Of a DNA stretch of 64,000 nucleotides, positions 1 to 10,979 are shown one piece after another. The number at the start of each line of letters is the position of its first letter. Positions within the stretch are counted from its first letter, which is position 1. The stretch is from Rhipicephalus microplus. Its lineage: Eukaryota > Arthropoda > Arachnida > Ixodida > Ixodidae. The position numbers and the translations under genes were made by a program. The stretch is taken from positions 127,359,005 to 127,423,004 of the forward strand of contig NC_134703.1 of NCBI RefSeq assembly GCF_043290135.1. The letters run 5' to 3'. The notes beneath the pieces were generated by a model. That model did not search any database and had not been told where the DNA came from. It saw only the letters and a program-made list of their open reading frames with translations.

Positions 1-602
1 TCAAATGTCGCGTTTAAAAGTGCGAAACCATAACACAAAAGCTTTGTTACGAGCGAGTGTCAGAGCACCTGATCCTAAAGGCTGGCATTCAAATCAAAGC
101 TCTGAAGCCGGTTTTGAGGTTTATGTGGAGCTGTCCGAATTGGGAATCTTTCAATCACTTCTTTTCTCTCATGTTTATATTCTCGAAGCAGGCGAAGATC
201 TTGGGGTCTAGAAATGAGGCGCTCATTCAGAACACACGGACACGGTTCACACGGTCGGACCAAATAAAACAAACACATTTATGAACTACTTTTACATCGA
301 CGATATTGTCAGCCGAATGAAATACATTACTAGTGATGATCAGCTCCAGTAAAAAAACATATAATATGACAATGCACTCAGTCAACATAACAACAAACAA
401 GGCAAAGCGAAGGCGGCAAGGCCAGCACTCAACTCTCCACGAGGAGCCCTCGGGAAACGGCCCGTGGCGCCGTCCCGATGAACCCGCCGCGAGATATCAC
501 CATTCGGATCAGCCGTCACACGCCAAAGAGGACCGCCCATGCCTCATGTGTCGCCAGCCATCCTCGCCGCCAGGCGTCAGTGCTGGCGCTGCCGCGCTAA
601 CC

Positions 603-634
<32 letters not shown>

Positions 635-1039
635 GGTTATAAACGCTCGCGAGCACAACGTCACCTATTACTCGATAGTTGTGAACTCTCGACGAGGTCT
701 ATCCACGGAACAGGTGTGCGCCACGAAGCGCAAACGACTTTACAGTGGGTTATAGCCACCCCACAGGGTTCAAGATTGTGCGAGTAATTATTTCCAATAG
801 GAGGTGTGAGGTAGGCCCTTGATTTAGAATAATGCACACAGAGTTCTGCTTGGTGAAACATCTTCCATGCCACTCTGGCTGAGCGCGATGGAAAATCGAA
901 ATGAACAATTGTGAACAACTCAGAATGAAAGTCTGTAAGTGACCGTTTCCCACTTCTCCATTTACTGCCTCCATTTGCGACAATAAATAATGTAGTTTTC
1001 AAGTACTATACAAACTATTGGCTTCACTATATTGGCCTC
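1..1039. other. Unassigned flanking DNA with a GAT/GGT trinucleotide tract
   Basis: No gene is recognised here. The only clear structure is a trinucleotide run at about 603-638, where ATG/GAT units pass into GGT units. Short frames on both strands overlap this run, but their translations are low-complexity Met/Val or Asp/Gly tracts with no domain, so they are not called as genes. Confidence 0.5.
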
Positions 1040-1439
1040 GAGGACATACCGTGGCGCCATCTACGTGATGATGTCACTCATAGGATGCCGGGCTGTGTTT
1101 TCTGCTAGAACACCACATTTCCTGCGCTTTTGCTGTAGATACCGTGCGTGTTTCCCTTTGTTGTGAAACTCACTGCTTAAAGAAGCGGTAAGACCTGATA
1201 ATACGGGCAAGCAAACTACGAATCGGTGCCCTCGGTGGCACTCTCGTGTCGAATAAGCTTAGTAAAATTGCCACTAAGAACCAGTGCAGCCATGGGGAAC
1301 GATGCAAGTGGTGTGGCGAAAGCAAAGCTGCCATATTGCACAACCACTATCCTACCTGTAACGTCAAAATGACCGCAGGGCGTATGCGAAAGCATGTTCT
1401 CACCATTGGCAGTACTCTAAACACGATGGGCGTTTCCCT

Positions 1440-1632
1440 CGGGATGGCTTCATGCTATCCCGTAGTAGAGTACCGAGTACTCTAAATTGTTAACCACTTG
1501 TTCTAAACACACAGCACTGGAATATTAACATAGGGACATATGGCCTTGACATACAGGCCTACGGGATGGCTTTAAGCTCTCCCATAGTAGAGTACCTAGT
1601 ACTCTAAATCGTTGACCACTTTTTCTAAACGC
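1440..1632. repeat. Two-copy direct repeat, 71-bp units about 122 bp apart
   Basis: A 71-bp segment starting CGGGATGGCTT at 1440-1510 recurs at 1562-1632 with roughly nine differences. Both copies contain the pattern GTAGAGTACC.AGTACTCTAAA and end with TTCTAAAC. The spacer of about 50 bp is unrelated. It could be a local duplication or two units of a dispersed tick repeat. No coding potential is evident. Confidence 0.7.
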
Positions 1633-2040
1633 ACTGGCCTCTCAAGTGGAGGCCATCTCGGTCAATAAAGCGACGGACGGTGATTCGAAAATTTCGTGTT
1701 CCACCCAACAACTCAAGGCACTTCAAAATTGTTTTCGGTCAAAGCACTTCACAAATTCAAATTATATTGAACGTTTGATCTACATACGCTTGTTAGCGCA
1801 CTTGGTGCAAGTGACCTCTCGCTTCCTGTTCGGTGTTGTGATCAGCAGAAGGTGTGGTGACCCTCTTCGCCGCACACGAACTGCATTATTCCAGTTCCCA
1901 CCGATGTAGTTGTGGACGTCCGTGTGACTCTCAACGCTTAGGACCACCATGCGCTGTTAACGACGACTGACACTCTGTAAATTACACACGTGCTCGTAAT
2001 GGCGGTACACTTTCACATCGTCTCGTCTCATCTCTCATAC

Positions 2041-2765
2041 ACTTGCCGAACAGGGCACCTTTATCTGCACCCACGGATTGCCTCCCTTCCATCCATGTGT
2101 GCGAGCTGACGACCTTTCAGTGCTCGCATAGGGTTGACAACGGCTCTCCCTTCCCAAAGCACAGCGCTAACCCATTTCGTGTTGAGACCCGCGGCTCTCG
2201 TCTTCGCGTGCCCGACTTTAGTAGAGCGGAAGAGGTTCCGGGCTCTGCTTCTTGGAAGAAGTTTTCCGCGGCCTTCTTCTAATGATGATGAATGTACTTT
2301 GGATGCAGAAAGGTGGCCCCTCTAGCGAGGTTCCAACAGCCCACGGCCGGGCGCTCAGCAGAAGATCTCCCTGGGCGGAGGCTAGCTTTGGCCGGGTCAC
2401 AGCCCCGGGCGCTGGGACCCCGCGGCGGCAGCGGTGGTGACGTTGGGGTGGCGGCGCGCCCGAGGCTTTTGTATCACCCGCCGAGATTTTTCGGCGGACG
2501 TCCGACCCTTTTCTGAAGGCAATCCTTCTTCCCGCGGCGCGCGCGCAAGATTAATCGTTTTCGGCCGAGATGTGTCGGCTTGGTCGCTGCGTTATACGCG
2601 GACTAACCCTCCTCCACCCCCCTTCCCTTCTTTTTTTCCTCGGGCCTCGTCCCACCAACTCACCCGCCCGCACATACACACTCGCGCGCGCACGCATCTT
2701 ACAGGAAGAAGCCGCGTGACCATGCTGAAGCGCACGTACAGCGTTCCTGCTGGTGTCGTGATCCG
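2041..2765. promoter_or_regulatory. GC- and CpG-rich block (possible promoter or enhancer)
   Basis: This block is far richer in G, C and CpG than its flanks, for example around 2395-2460 and 2530-2600. It contains a GATTAATC palindrome (2549-2556), a form bound by K50 homeodomain proteins. No TATA box, splice pattern or recognisable protein was found. The composition is visible; a regulatory role is inference only. Open frames across it are typical of GC-rich DNA with few stop codons. Confidence 0.3.
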
Positions 2766-3768
2766 AGGATATCGCGATGTTTTTGTTGTTCATCTTTGGT
2801 TATGCAAACGGCATCCCTGGTGCGGATTCAGCGCGAAATCCACCAGTTCTACTAGTATTTTTCACACTCGTTCGGTTGGGTCGTCGTGTCAAAACTACGG
2901 GCTGTTTTCATTTTGTTTTCGTGGAAGGGTTTTATGAAAGGGATGCGACTCACATGACGTACCCTGTGTGTCATGAGAGTAACAAAATCCGAATTCTGGC
3001 AGTGGCATATCCACTAATGGCACCAAAAATCACATGACCAAGCAATGACATCATCCGATGACGTCACGTAATGACGTAGCCACATCATCACTTACGTCGT
3101 GTCATGATGTCTTTTGATACCGTCGTTACTTGGCTTAAGGTGAAACGGTTCTGGAGTTCATGCAAAACTAGTTTATGTGCAAAATGCTTCAGTGGTTGAT
3201 TTGTGTACTTGGGAATGGCAGGACGCCCAGTGGTTGGGAAGACAGCGCAGCGCAGTCGGTTCAGAACGTCCTATAGTATTGCAATGAATCTCGTTTGAGC
3301 ATAAGCTTTCGCCTGCGTTCCCATGTACGTAGTGTCAGCCAAACAGACTGTCCATTTTCGTATACCACTGTCAGTTTTGTGCACGTGGGGACTCCTAATC
3401 TTGGAAACAAGCTAACTGCTTGTTGTTGACTGCTGCTTTCAGTTTCAGTTTTTTAAAGGAGTGCTGACATTAATTTTGATTATCTTAAGGACGGCTGCTC
3501 TAAATAAAACGACTGGTGTCGAAAACAAAACGATGGAGTACTGAAAAGCCTGGAAGTTCTTCGAATACATGTTTTAACGCCGGTCACCTAAATAAACTAT
3601 TTCGGCTTCAATATCGAGGGGTGGCGTACCAGTTACACTTCCTCGCAGCGTGAAGTTACGTAAAAACAGCAACCGGGGACGTACTATAGCGGCACATCTG
3701 ATCTTGGCGCACGTGAGCAACGATGAGTCAACACTGTTATTGATTGGGCTGGTTGGTGCTGCATGGTA
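2766..3768. other. Unassigned DNA with repeat-like sequence
   Basis: Apart from the CRE-like cluster, no gene is recognised. TTTAAAGGAGTGCTGACAT at about 3454 resembles the start of a dispersed element, similar to TTAAAGGGACCGAC at 13022, but no matching end was found. The stretch just before 3769 leads into the long foldback. Confidence 0.3.
2953..3112. promoter_or_regulatory. Cluster of CRE/ATF-like TGACGT sites
   Basis: Several TGACGT half-sites lie within about 160 bp. There is a full TGACGTCA palindrome at 3059-3066, TGACGT at 3072-3077, TTACGTCG at about 3092, and TGACGT near 2955. Related TGACATCA, TGATGTC and GTCATGA variants also occur. The motif is that of CREB/ATF bZIP proteins. 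The clustering is visible; function is inferred, and the block could instead be part of an old repeat. Confidence 0.35.
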
Positions 3769-3891
3769 GACGAAGAAAGTGCTTTAACAGCGCAAACGAC
3801 AGGAGGGGATAGAAGAGACGAGAACGGAGCGCTGTGTTCTCGTCTCTTCTATCCCCTCCTGTCGTTTGCGCTGCTAAGCACTTTCTTCGTC
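3769..3891. repeat. Long foldback: 57/56-bp inverted arms, 10-nt loop
   Basis: The left arm (3769-3825) is the reverse complement of the right arm (3836-3891) except for one mismatch and one 1-nt indel. The 10-nt loop (3826-3835) contains AGCGCT. RNA from either strand would form a near-perfect hairpin of about 56 bp. No protein frame is associated. A foldback MITE-type repeat is the likeliest identity; a small-RNA precursor is an alternative. Confidence 0.85.
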
Positions 3892-4424
3892 AACGATTAG
3901 TCAATTGTCGTCCACTGACACCGACACTGACGTCTGAGATTTAGGGTGCGTACAAGACGCAGATCTCACAAATCCAGTAAAACTGTGTTTCCTCGTCGGG
4001 ATAATGTTCATTGCGTTGAGACTGCCTCGCATCTTCAGCCCCACACATTAAAATCAATGTAAAATATTGTACACATGCCATCTGACTCTTGTGTGTAGAG
4101 AGCGCTCACTGCATGCCAAGGAAACGAAAAATGTCTCTTCTATATATGGGACACCTCAAAACGTGTCATTGCTCTTTTAGGCACGAACTCACATTGATTC
4201 AGTTGTAGCATTGAACCAGTAAAGTCACATATCGATGGCGTAAATTTATCCACGTGTCTTCATGTACCTTAGTAACGGACGGTTAAGCTCCACATCTTTC
4301 AGTGCAAATTACTGACTGTATAAAGGGTAAACGAAAACTTGCGATGAGAATATCCGGAAACAGAGCTCTCGAGACCCCATCTTTGCGGTTTTAGACATGC
4401 GCATGCGTGCGGCAGGCACTTTAT

Positions 4425-4529
<105 letters not shown>

Positions 4530-4560
4530 CATCCGCCAACATCAGGGTGCTACTGTGATC

Positions 4561-4828
4561 ACCCCCTAACTTGGGCCCCGCCGTGGTGGTCTAGTGGCTA
4601 AGGTACTCGGCTACTGACCCGCAGGTCGCGGGTTCGTATCCCGGCTGCGGCGGCTGCATTTCCGATGGAGGCGGAAATGTTGTAGGCCCGTGTGCTCAGA
4701 TTTGGGTGCACGTTAAAGAACCTCAGGTGGTCGAAATTTCCGGAGCCCTCCACTACGGCGTCTCTCATAATCATATGGTGGTTTTGGGACGTTAAACCCC
4801 ACATATCAATCAACCCCCTAACTTGGGC
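4561..4828 (+). repeat. 16-bp target-site duplication flanking the SINE
   Basis: ACCCCCTAACTTGGGC occurs at 4561-4576 and again at 4813-4828, exactly bracketing the SINE body. Perfect identity points to a fairly recent insertion by LINE-type target-primed reverse transcription. Confidence 0.95.
4577..4812 (+). mobile_element. Full-length tRNA-derived SINE, tick Ruka type
   Basis: A 236-bp SINE with a tRNA-like head. The A-box-like TGGTCTAGTGG is at 4587-4597 and the B-box GGTTCGTATCC at 4631-4641, so it carries its own RNA polymerase III promoter. The body includes GTGCACGTTAAAGAACC and CTCTCATAATCATATGGTGG, and it ends ACATATCAATCA. This layout matches the Ruka SINE family described from Rhipicephalus ticks; the match is from memory of the family, not a search. 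It is non-autonomous and would rely on a partner LINE. It is the strongest taxonomic marker in the window. Confidence 0.9.
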
Positions 4829-6510
4829 TAAAACAAAATTCGTATATGAGGGTAACATGATTTGACCGATATGACTCGCTGGTCATGTCATCCATAATGT
4901 GGCGATCTCAACGCATATTCGATGCCAAGCACTTTACGCAAGACACGTGTGGCACGTACCTGTATATCACGGGTGGTACGTGCCACGATTAGTGACAGTT
5001 TATGTCTACCAAGGAACGATGAGAACGGACGCAGATAAGCTAAACGCGTGGATGTTAAGAAAAGCTGACATCGGCGACGTTGACCGGATGAATGCAAAGA
5101 ATAAATGCCACGGTCCCAGCGATAATCGAACCGCATTTTTCTGCGTGACAATCAAGTATTCTTACACGGAGCCATGCCAGGTTTCGGAACCGTTTTTCAA
5201 AGAGACCTTAAGCTCGTGAAACATTCATTGTGGTCCCAGTGCTTGCTTTCCACTTTTATAAACATTACATATGCACTCCTATGATACAGCCATCGCGTGG
5301 CGCTTACGTAAATTGTAGTTAAGTACCATCCACTGAAGGTGATTTATGTTGCAGTGTACTCACGAGCACCAGCGCTTCATATTATCTTACCGCAACTTGC
5401 TATTCGTGTTGCTCTTGGCTTCGTTACGCAATTGTAAAAAACTCGTTATATAAAAACTTATTTGGATGTTTAATGTGTGTATGTATGTGCATTTGTGCAT
5501 ATCTTTAGCGTCACATCGTAATGTTTCGCTCAATAAAAAAATTACAACTCAGTCCTCTTCCATGCTCATGCTTCGCATGACATCGATTCCCAAGGTATAC
5601 CTAGTATCCGCCGAATTTCTTTCTTCACTTCTTTTAGCAAGTCGGCTGCAGGGCTGGAGGTATCATTGTATCGGCCTGAAAAGACTCGCATCTGTTCCAG
5701 TGCAGATTTGAGCTTTGGAAGCACATCGTTCGAGATATATTGCCTGCGACCGAAATTTAAGGACGAAAATGTAAGGCAAAGAATACGTCAGAACAAACTG
5801 GCATGAATGCGCAACACGGCTACACAGACACTCCGTTCCGGCGCGATTTTAGCATAATGTGTTCATGGAGAGATATGGACAACCAGAGCATATGCATGCG
5901 GGCTACGTGATGCGCGCCTTGGCGTCGACTTTCTCCTGCTCCTCGCGCCTTCATCACGCCGCTGCGCTTGGATCATACGCACCGAGCCAGCCCTGCAGCC
6001 GCTGTCCGAGCCGCGGCGCTTAATCATAATCATCGCGGAACAGCAGAATCGCGGGCGTTCCATGGCACCGCGCTGTGGACGCCTTCTTCGCTGTCTTATT
6101 ATTTCTCCACGTTCTGCGCGCCCGATCTCGTCTTTTTCTTTTCCCCGGAGACACCTTGGTTGCACCGCCCAGCGTCGGACCACAGGTCCCCCCTGAAATT
6201 CGATCTCGTGCGAAGGAGACGCCCATGAATAATGAATGGCCCCGAGAGTCTCTCGCTCGCTTGGCGGCTGTCTAGGCGGGCCAGCGTGCGTGCCACGTAC
6301 AGGAGGTCCACCCACCCGCCAGGTCGCCGATCTCTGGGTCCACTAAGATAGCCCATATAGCCTCCCTGCATTGTGCTATAGACCACTACTGCGCAGCTCC
6401 TCGCTGTTATCGCGATTTATTTCGGAAATGAAGAATGCATAAGCAGTCCCTAAGCCTGACTGTATCTCCTGCTGTCGCACCGGATAGCTGGCAGAGAGCG
6501 AGTGAATCAA
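4829..6510. other. Unassigned DNA with a 12-bp-stem hairpin and a GC-rich patch
   Basis: No gene is recognised. A hairpin with perfect 12-bp arms lies at 4949-4960 and 4975-4986 (GTGGCACGTACC and its complement, 14-nt loop). The stretch at about 5870-6330 is CpG-richer than its surroundings. Frames there on both strands are Arg/Pro-rich without a domain. Confidence 0.4.
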
Positions 6511-6520
6511 TAAAATGACC

Positions 6521-6586
6521 ACAGGTGAGATCGAACCTCGGTCTTCCGGCATAACAGCTCGATGCTTTACTCATTAGGCCACGGTT
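6521..6586 (-). repeat. tRNA-like sequence (SINE head or tRNA pseudogene)
   Basis: Read on the minus strand, this has an A-box-like TGGCCTAATGAGT and a B-box GGTTCGATCTC at roughly tRNA spacing. The arms do not form a clean cloverleaf, and the head differs from the Ruka SINE at 4577. It is best seen as the head of another tRNA-derived repeat, not a functional tRNA gene. Confidence 0.5.
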
Positions 6587-6599
6587 AGTTTAGCCGTAT

Positions 6600-7690
6600 T
6601 TTTTTTTTTATTTGGTTGCCACTCGAAGCATGCTGCTCCTCTATACCAACGCCAAGTAGTTGTTGGAGATGATTAGAGCCGTCTTAATATCGCCTGGATT
6701 CCAGAACACGTGCAAGCGAGGACGCCTACATGATATATCGCGTATGGTTTAATTTAGTCGCCCATAGCAGCTGGACTGAAGCGTGGGATACGGTCAACCT
6801 TTTCGAAGAGATATCGCCCCGAAGGCTGCACTGACGTTCATCATGCGTGTCTATGTATACGCTGTCCCTTACCATTGAGATATCAGCAAACTCAAACGTC
6901 GTCTGCTCAGGACGTCACTGTTTTCATGTCGCGCAGTAATTACTCACACAATCTATTCGTTTACACCGCTGGTGAGTGGCTTCTACATTGAAACATGCAT
7001 TACATTAAAGCTTGGACCGGTGCTGTGCAAAGTCATAAGTACTGAATGAAATTACTTACTACGAAAGACAAGGAATGCAATTCTGCGCATCAAATTTAGC
7101 GTTCAAGCATTCGAATTCTCGTCTTAGGAGGTTTTTGCTTCTGACACCTTTTGGCATGTCCTTACCCTTGCAAGACGCTTACAAAGAAGGGAGCTGTTAG
7201 CTCGCTCTTAATTCATATATATATAAGAACCTACACAAACTTAGATTTCCTCAATAAGATGCACCAAAGTAGGTAACCAGCACTTTGCCCTAAGATCCCA
7301 ATGGGGATCTGAGAAACCGACGCTAATGCACTCTGTACATGGTCATATATATACTTGACCATACCTGCCCTGTATTCCATTGACGAAGCGAGCGTGAGTG
7401 ATGAGAGGGGTGTATACCTGGCTTGCGAAAGCATTGATAATGAGATCACTTCGATCTACAGAGCATGCTAGGCGGCAACTGTGATTGAGGGTAGCCAGCA
7501 CTTTTAGATGGGATTTGTGTAACGAGCTGGCCCCGCACCACAAACCCGTTTCTGTAAGTAAAAAAATATATATATTTTGTCCTTTAGTTTCTTGGACGTG
7601 GAAATTGTTTGTTAGCCATACGCAAGTACTTTCACTCCTGTACTACATGTGGAACACCCATCGCATGCATAGCACAGTCTGCCCGCTCAA
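6600..7690. other. Unassigned AT-rich DNA
   Basis: No gene, RNA or recognisable repeat was found. There are a short T/A run at about 6599-6613 and small TA runs near 7215 and 7345. Open frames are short and uninformative. Confidence 0.4.
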
Positions 7691-7699
7691 GATGAACGT

Positions 7700-9793
7700 C
7701 TATTGCTGATAAGGCTATTGGCTTGTAAAGAGGTTGCTAATCGTAGCTACTATACTCTTTGTTGCAGTGTGGTCGCCACTATTATGTTTGTGTAACTTAT
7801 TTGTACTTGCTAATAGGAATAAATGTGACAACGTATCTACACATCTGCTCAGAAATCTAAAGATAACATTCCTACTAACGTCTTGCCGTCTGTGTTACGA
7901 ACTAATGCAAAAAAAAATGTTGGCGAGTTATTAACCTCCTGTCAGGCAACCATATTTTCTTTATTGACTCATCCGGTAACGACATTAGTGAAGCCTATTA
8001 GGTTGTGTTCTTAACTAATCTTTTATCTAAAACTTTTCCGTAGGTGATCGTGATCATTTGCCTAGTGCGATTCTACACAATTATTCACGCATGTCATCAG
8101 TGATTATTGAAAATCTTGGAGTTGTATATGCCTTATTGAATCGCTTAAGAATGATTTGTCCACTGGTTATCATGGTATTAACAAAAAATTTTTAAAAATT
8201 ACTAGCGCTTACAGTTTCATTATACTAACAAACAGTCACTGGATACTTGTACCATTCCTAATCACTGGAAAATCGGGAAAGTCGTTCCACTCCATCCATC
8301 TGGTAATAAACACTGTTGGAACAATTATCATTCTATTTCTTTTATTATTCGTTGTAGAATGCTCGAGCATACAATATTTATAACATAGTCATTTTTAGTA
8401 TCAAATTCATTCTTCGCTTCAGCACAGCATGGTTTTCATAAAACAGATTCGCGTGAAACACAGTTGATATCATTCGCTCATCACTTACATCAGACTTTTG
8501 ATAAATCAACCCATGCCGACTGCTTTTTTCTAGAATTATCGAAAGCTTTTAACAAGGTTTGCCATCGACTGCTGCCAAACTACACCAACTAAATCTCGAC
8601 GGTAACATACTAATGTGGATTGAATGGTTTCTCACTAACAGACCACAATTTGTTACTGCAAATGGTCACAATTATTGTTTTCGCGAGGTTCATTGAAGCG
8701 TTCTGCAAGGGTCTGTCTTAAGCCTCCTGTTGTTTCTCATTTATATTCATGATTTCTCTTCAGTTGTATCATCGAACATTCATCTCTTTGCTCACTACTG
8801 CGTTATTTTTTGAGAAATTACTAATAATTACGACATTAACATATTGCAGTCTGACCTTAACGCTGTTTCAATCTGGTGTGACAAATGGCTAATGGACCTC
8901 AACATTAAAAAGTGCAAAATTATGCGTGTATAGAGAATTTCCACTACTTCACCTCTTTACTATCTTAATAACATTCCTGTGGATTCTGTTAACTCGTATA
9001 AGTATCTTGGAGTTCACATAACTAATCTTAACTCGTCACCTCGTATTCAATACATAATTAACCAAATCACTGCATGCTTGGCTATTCACGACGTTACATT
9101 TTTAATACTACATAAGGCTTAAAACTGCAGATTTCTAAACGTTCTAAACTACAATATGCTAAAGCCGTCTTCAACTTCACCTATAATAATCTAATACCTT
9201 CCCTTGAACTTGTTCAGAAAAACCCTGTTTGTTTTATATTGTTTAATTGTAACAGAACCGCGAGCATTCCAATAATGAAAACTTCCCTTGCACTCTGTTT
9301 TTTAACATCTCCTAGAAACGTCTCCCGCTTAACACTGTTTCACAAGATGTATCATCATTCCTTCCTGCATGACCAACTACTTCTTCGCGTTCAGCCCATA
9401 TCCCACCACATTGATCCTCAACACAAATAGGCATTCCTTCATGCAAAACAAAAACTTTCTTCAATTCCTTTTCGCCTCGTACATCAAAGGAGTTAAACAT
9501 GTTTCCCGGTGACATTATTGCTGTTAGTGATAACAAATTGTTTCACGATGGAGTAACTATTATTGTGTAATAAGGTTTTTGTTGCATTAGCTAACATTGT
9601 ATAATTAGGTACTATGTCGTACTAGCTAACATGCATTAACATATTAATGTATTAGGAAACATTGTATTTATAAGAGATTTCTTTTTACGATCTAACCGTA
9701 TTCACTGCTTTTTGTTCAGTTATATTTTTGTTTTGTAACCCACCCCCCTCTGTAATGCCATTTCGCTCTGAGGGTAAAATAAATAAGTAAATA
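7700..9793 (+). mobile_element. Decayed CR1/L2-like non-LTR retrotransposon (LINE)
   Basis: Conceptual plus-strand translation with many frameshifts and stops gives a reverse transcriptase in the expected order. A GINNKFLK-type motif lies near 8165-8190. A PNHWKIGKVVPLHKSGN-like segment falls around 8250-8320 and a FLELSKAFNKVCHRLL segment around 8527-8572. LQGSVLSLLLFLIYIHDFS lies around 8700-8760, and NSYKYLGVHIT around 8992-9022. A degraded C-terminal region follows (about 9150-9510). The 3' end carries CCCCTCTGTAATG and a TAAA-type tail. The usual (F/Y)xDD catalytic box is lost. It is a dead copy; the 5' limit is uncertain. The same 3' end recurs at 54.7 kb. Confidence 0.85.
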
Positions 9794-10180
9794 TTACCAT
9801 AGTTGGTGCAGCATGTATACTATTCTTCAGCATTCTCATCATCCTTATATAGGTTCACATTTAAACTCCCATCTACCCACACACATTACACGGCCGCATA
9901 CTTCATACCCATTGAAATATTTATTGATCAGACGCGTGACTTACGCAGGGGTCTTCCTTGATTTGCCACACCGTCAACTCTTCAAGGAATGTTCTTAATA
10001 AATATATCTCATGTTGTCACCTCTTTCAAGAAAAATGTCCTTACTTATTTACAACCACTCATAACTCGCATTCGAAGCTATACCGTATCGAGACGCTCCA
10101 CGAAAATCGATTGCATGAGCTGCAGCTGTTATGGAGCATTGAAACAATGATAAAGAAAGCTTAATTTAGGCTAGCTATCT
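9794..10180. other. Unassigned AT-rich DNA
   Basis: This short stretch lies between the LINE tail and the GAGTGAG foldback. Nothing recognisable was found in it. Confidence 0.4.
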
Positions 10181-10350
10181 TAGTTTGAGTGATTTGGCTC
10201 ACTCAAACTAAAGAGTGAGTGAGTCCGGGTGAGCAATATTTTGTTCAGCTTCGGTCGGAGTGAGTTCAGCTCACGAAAACTTTGGTGAGTGAAAGTCCTA
10301 GTAAGCCGAAAACTCAAAACATATTTCATGAGTCAGTCTGAGTGAGCTCC
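10181..10350. repeat. Hairpin followed by a degenerate GTGAG-rich tract
   Basis: TAGTTTGAGTGA (10181-10192) pairs perfectly with 10199-10210 across a 6-nt loop. The next 140 bp contain many GTGAG/GAGTG words at irregular spacing (10211-10350). It resembles a degenerate tandem or foldback repeat. No coding potential is evident. Confidence 0.6.
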
Positions 10351-10765
10351 ATAATTTTTGCCGACCTATGCTTTCGCTTATCACTAGCGTAAATTTTTGG
10401 CTACCACTTACCCCGTCACGGTGTTGAAATGCGTGGCTGTTTTCCATCATTTCTATTATCGCTGATCAACAATGAAGTTCTGACCAGGATTACAAATAAA
10501 AGGAGAAACAGTGTTCTGTAAACCATGCGGGAAAGAGGACAATTTAGCATGGCTAAGTTAAACAATTGGCGCATTTGTTGCCATCATGAACAATATCATT
10601 TATTTTTTGCTTTCCTGTCATAGATACTACTCGCGCACGTTTCTCATTGAAAATTAGAATTTTTTAAATTATTGTTGTGCCTGTATTCATGATTTGAGGG
10701 GCATAAAACTGTGTCTAACCCGCCTATTTTGGTGCCTAAAACACAATTATTACTGCCTGAAAAAT
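10351..10765. other. Unassigned AT-rich DNA
   Basis: No gene or known repeat is recognised in this interval. Confidence 0.4.
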
Positions 10766-10979
10766 CCGGCCTCTAATTATGAGAGACGCCATAGTGGAGG
10801 ACTCCGGAAGTTTCTACCACCTGGGGTTCTTTAACGTGCACCTACGTCCTAAGTGAATGAGCCTTCAAACATTCTAAACTCTACCAAAAACACAGCTGCC
10901 ACTGCCCGGATTCGATCTCACGACCTGCGGTTCAGCATGCGCTTGCGTGCCACAACCCTGCAGTACACCACCACGGGGA
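10766..10979 (-). mobile_element. Diverged Ruka-like SINE, minus strand
   Basis: The minus strand reads CCCCGTGGTGGTG at the head, a degraded tRNA-like region with GATCGAATCC as the B-box, then GTGCACGTTAAAGAACC. It ends with the block around GTCTCTCATAATTA. These match the order of blocks in the intact SINE at 4577-4812. It is diverged, truncated at the tail, and has no obvious target-site duplication. Confidence 0.85.

Noticed and set aside
1246..1485. Small frame with CxxxxxCxxC and HNHYPTC, resembling a zinc finger
   Set aside because: Cys/His spacing fits no known finger, there is no upstream context, and the frame runs into a duplicated non-coding repeat.
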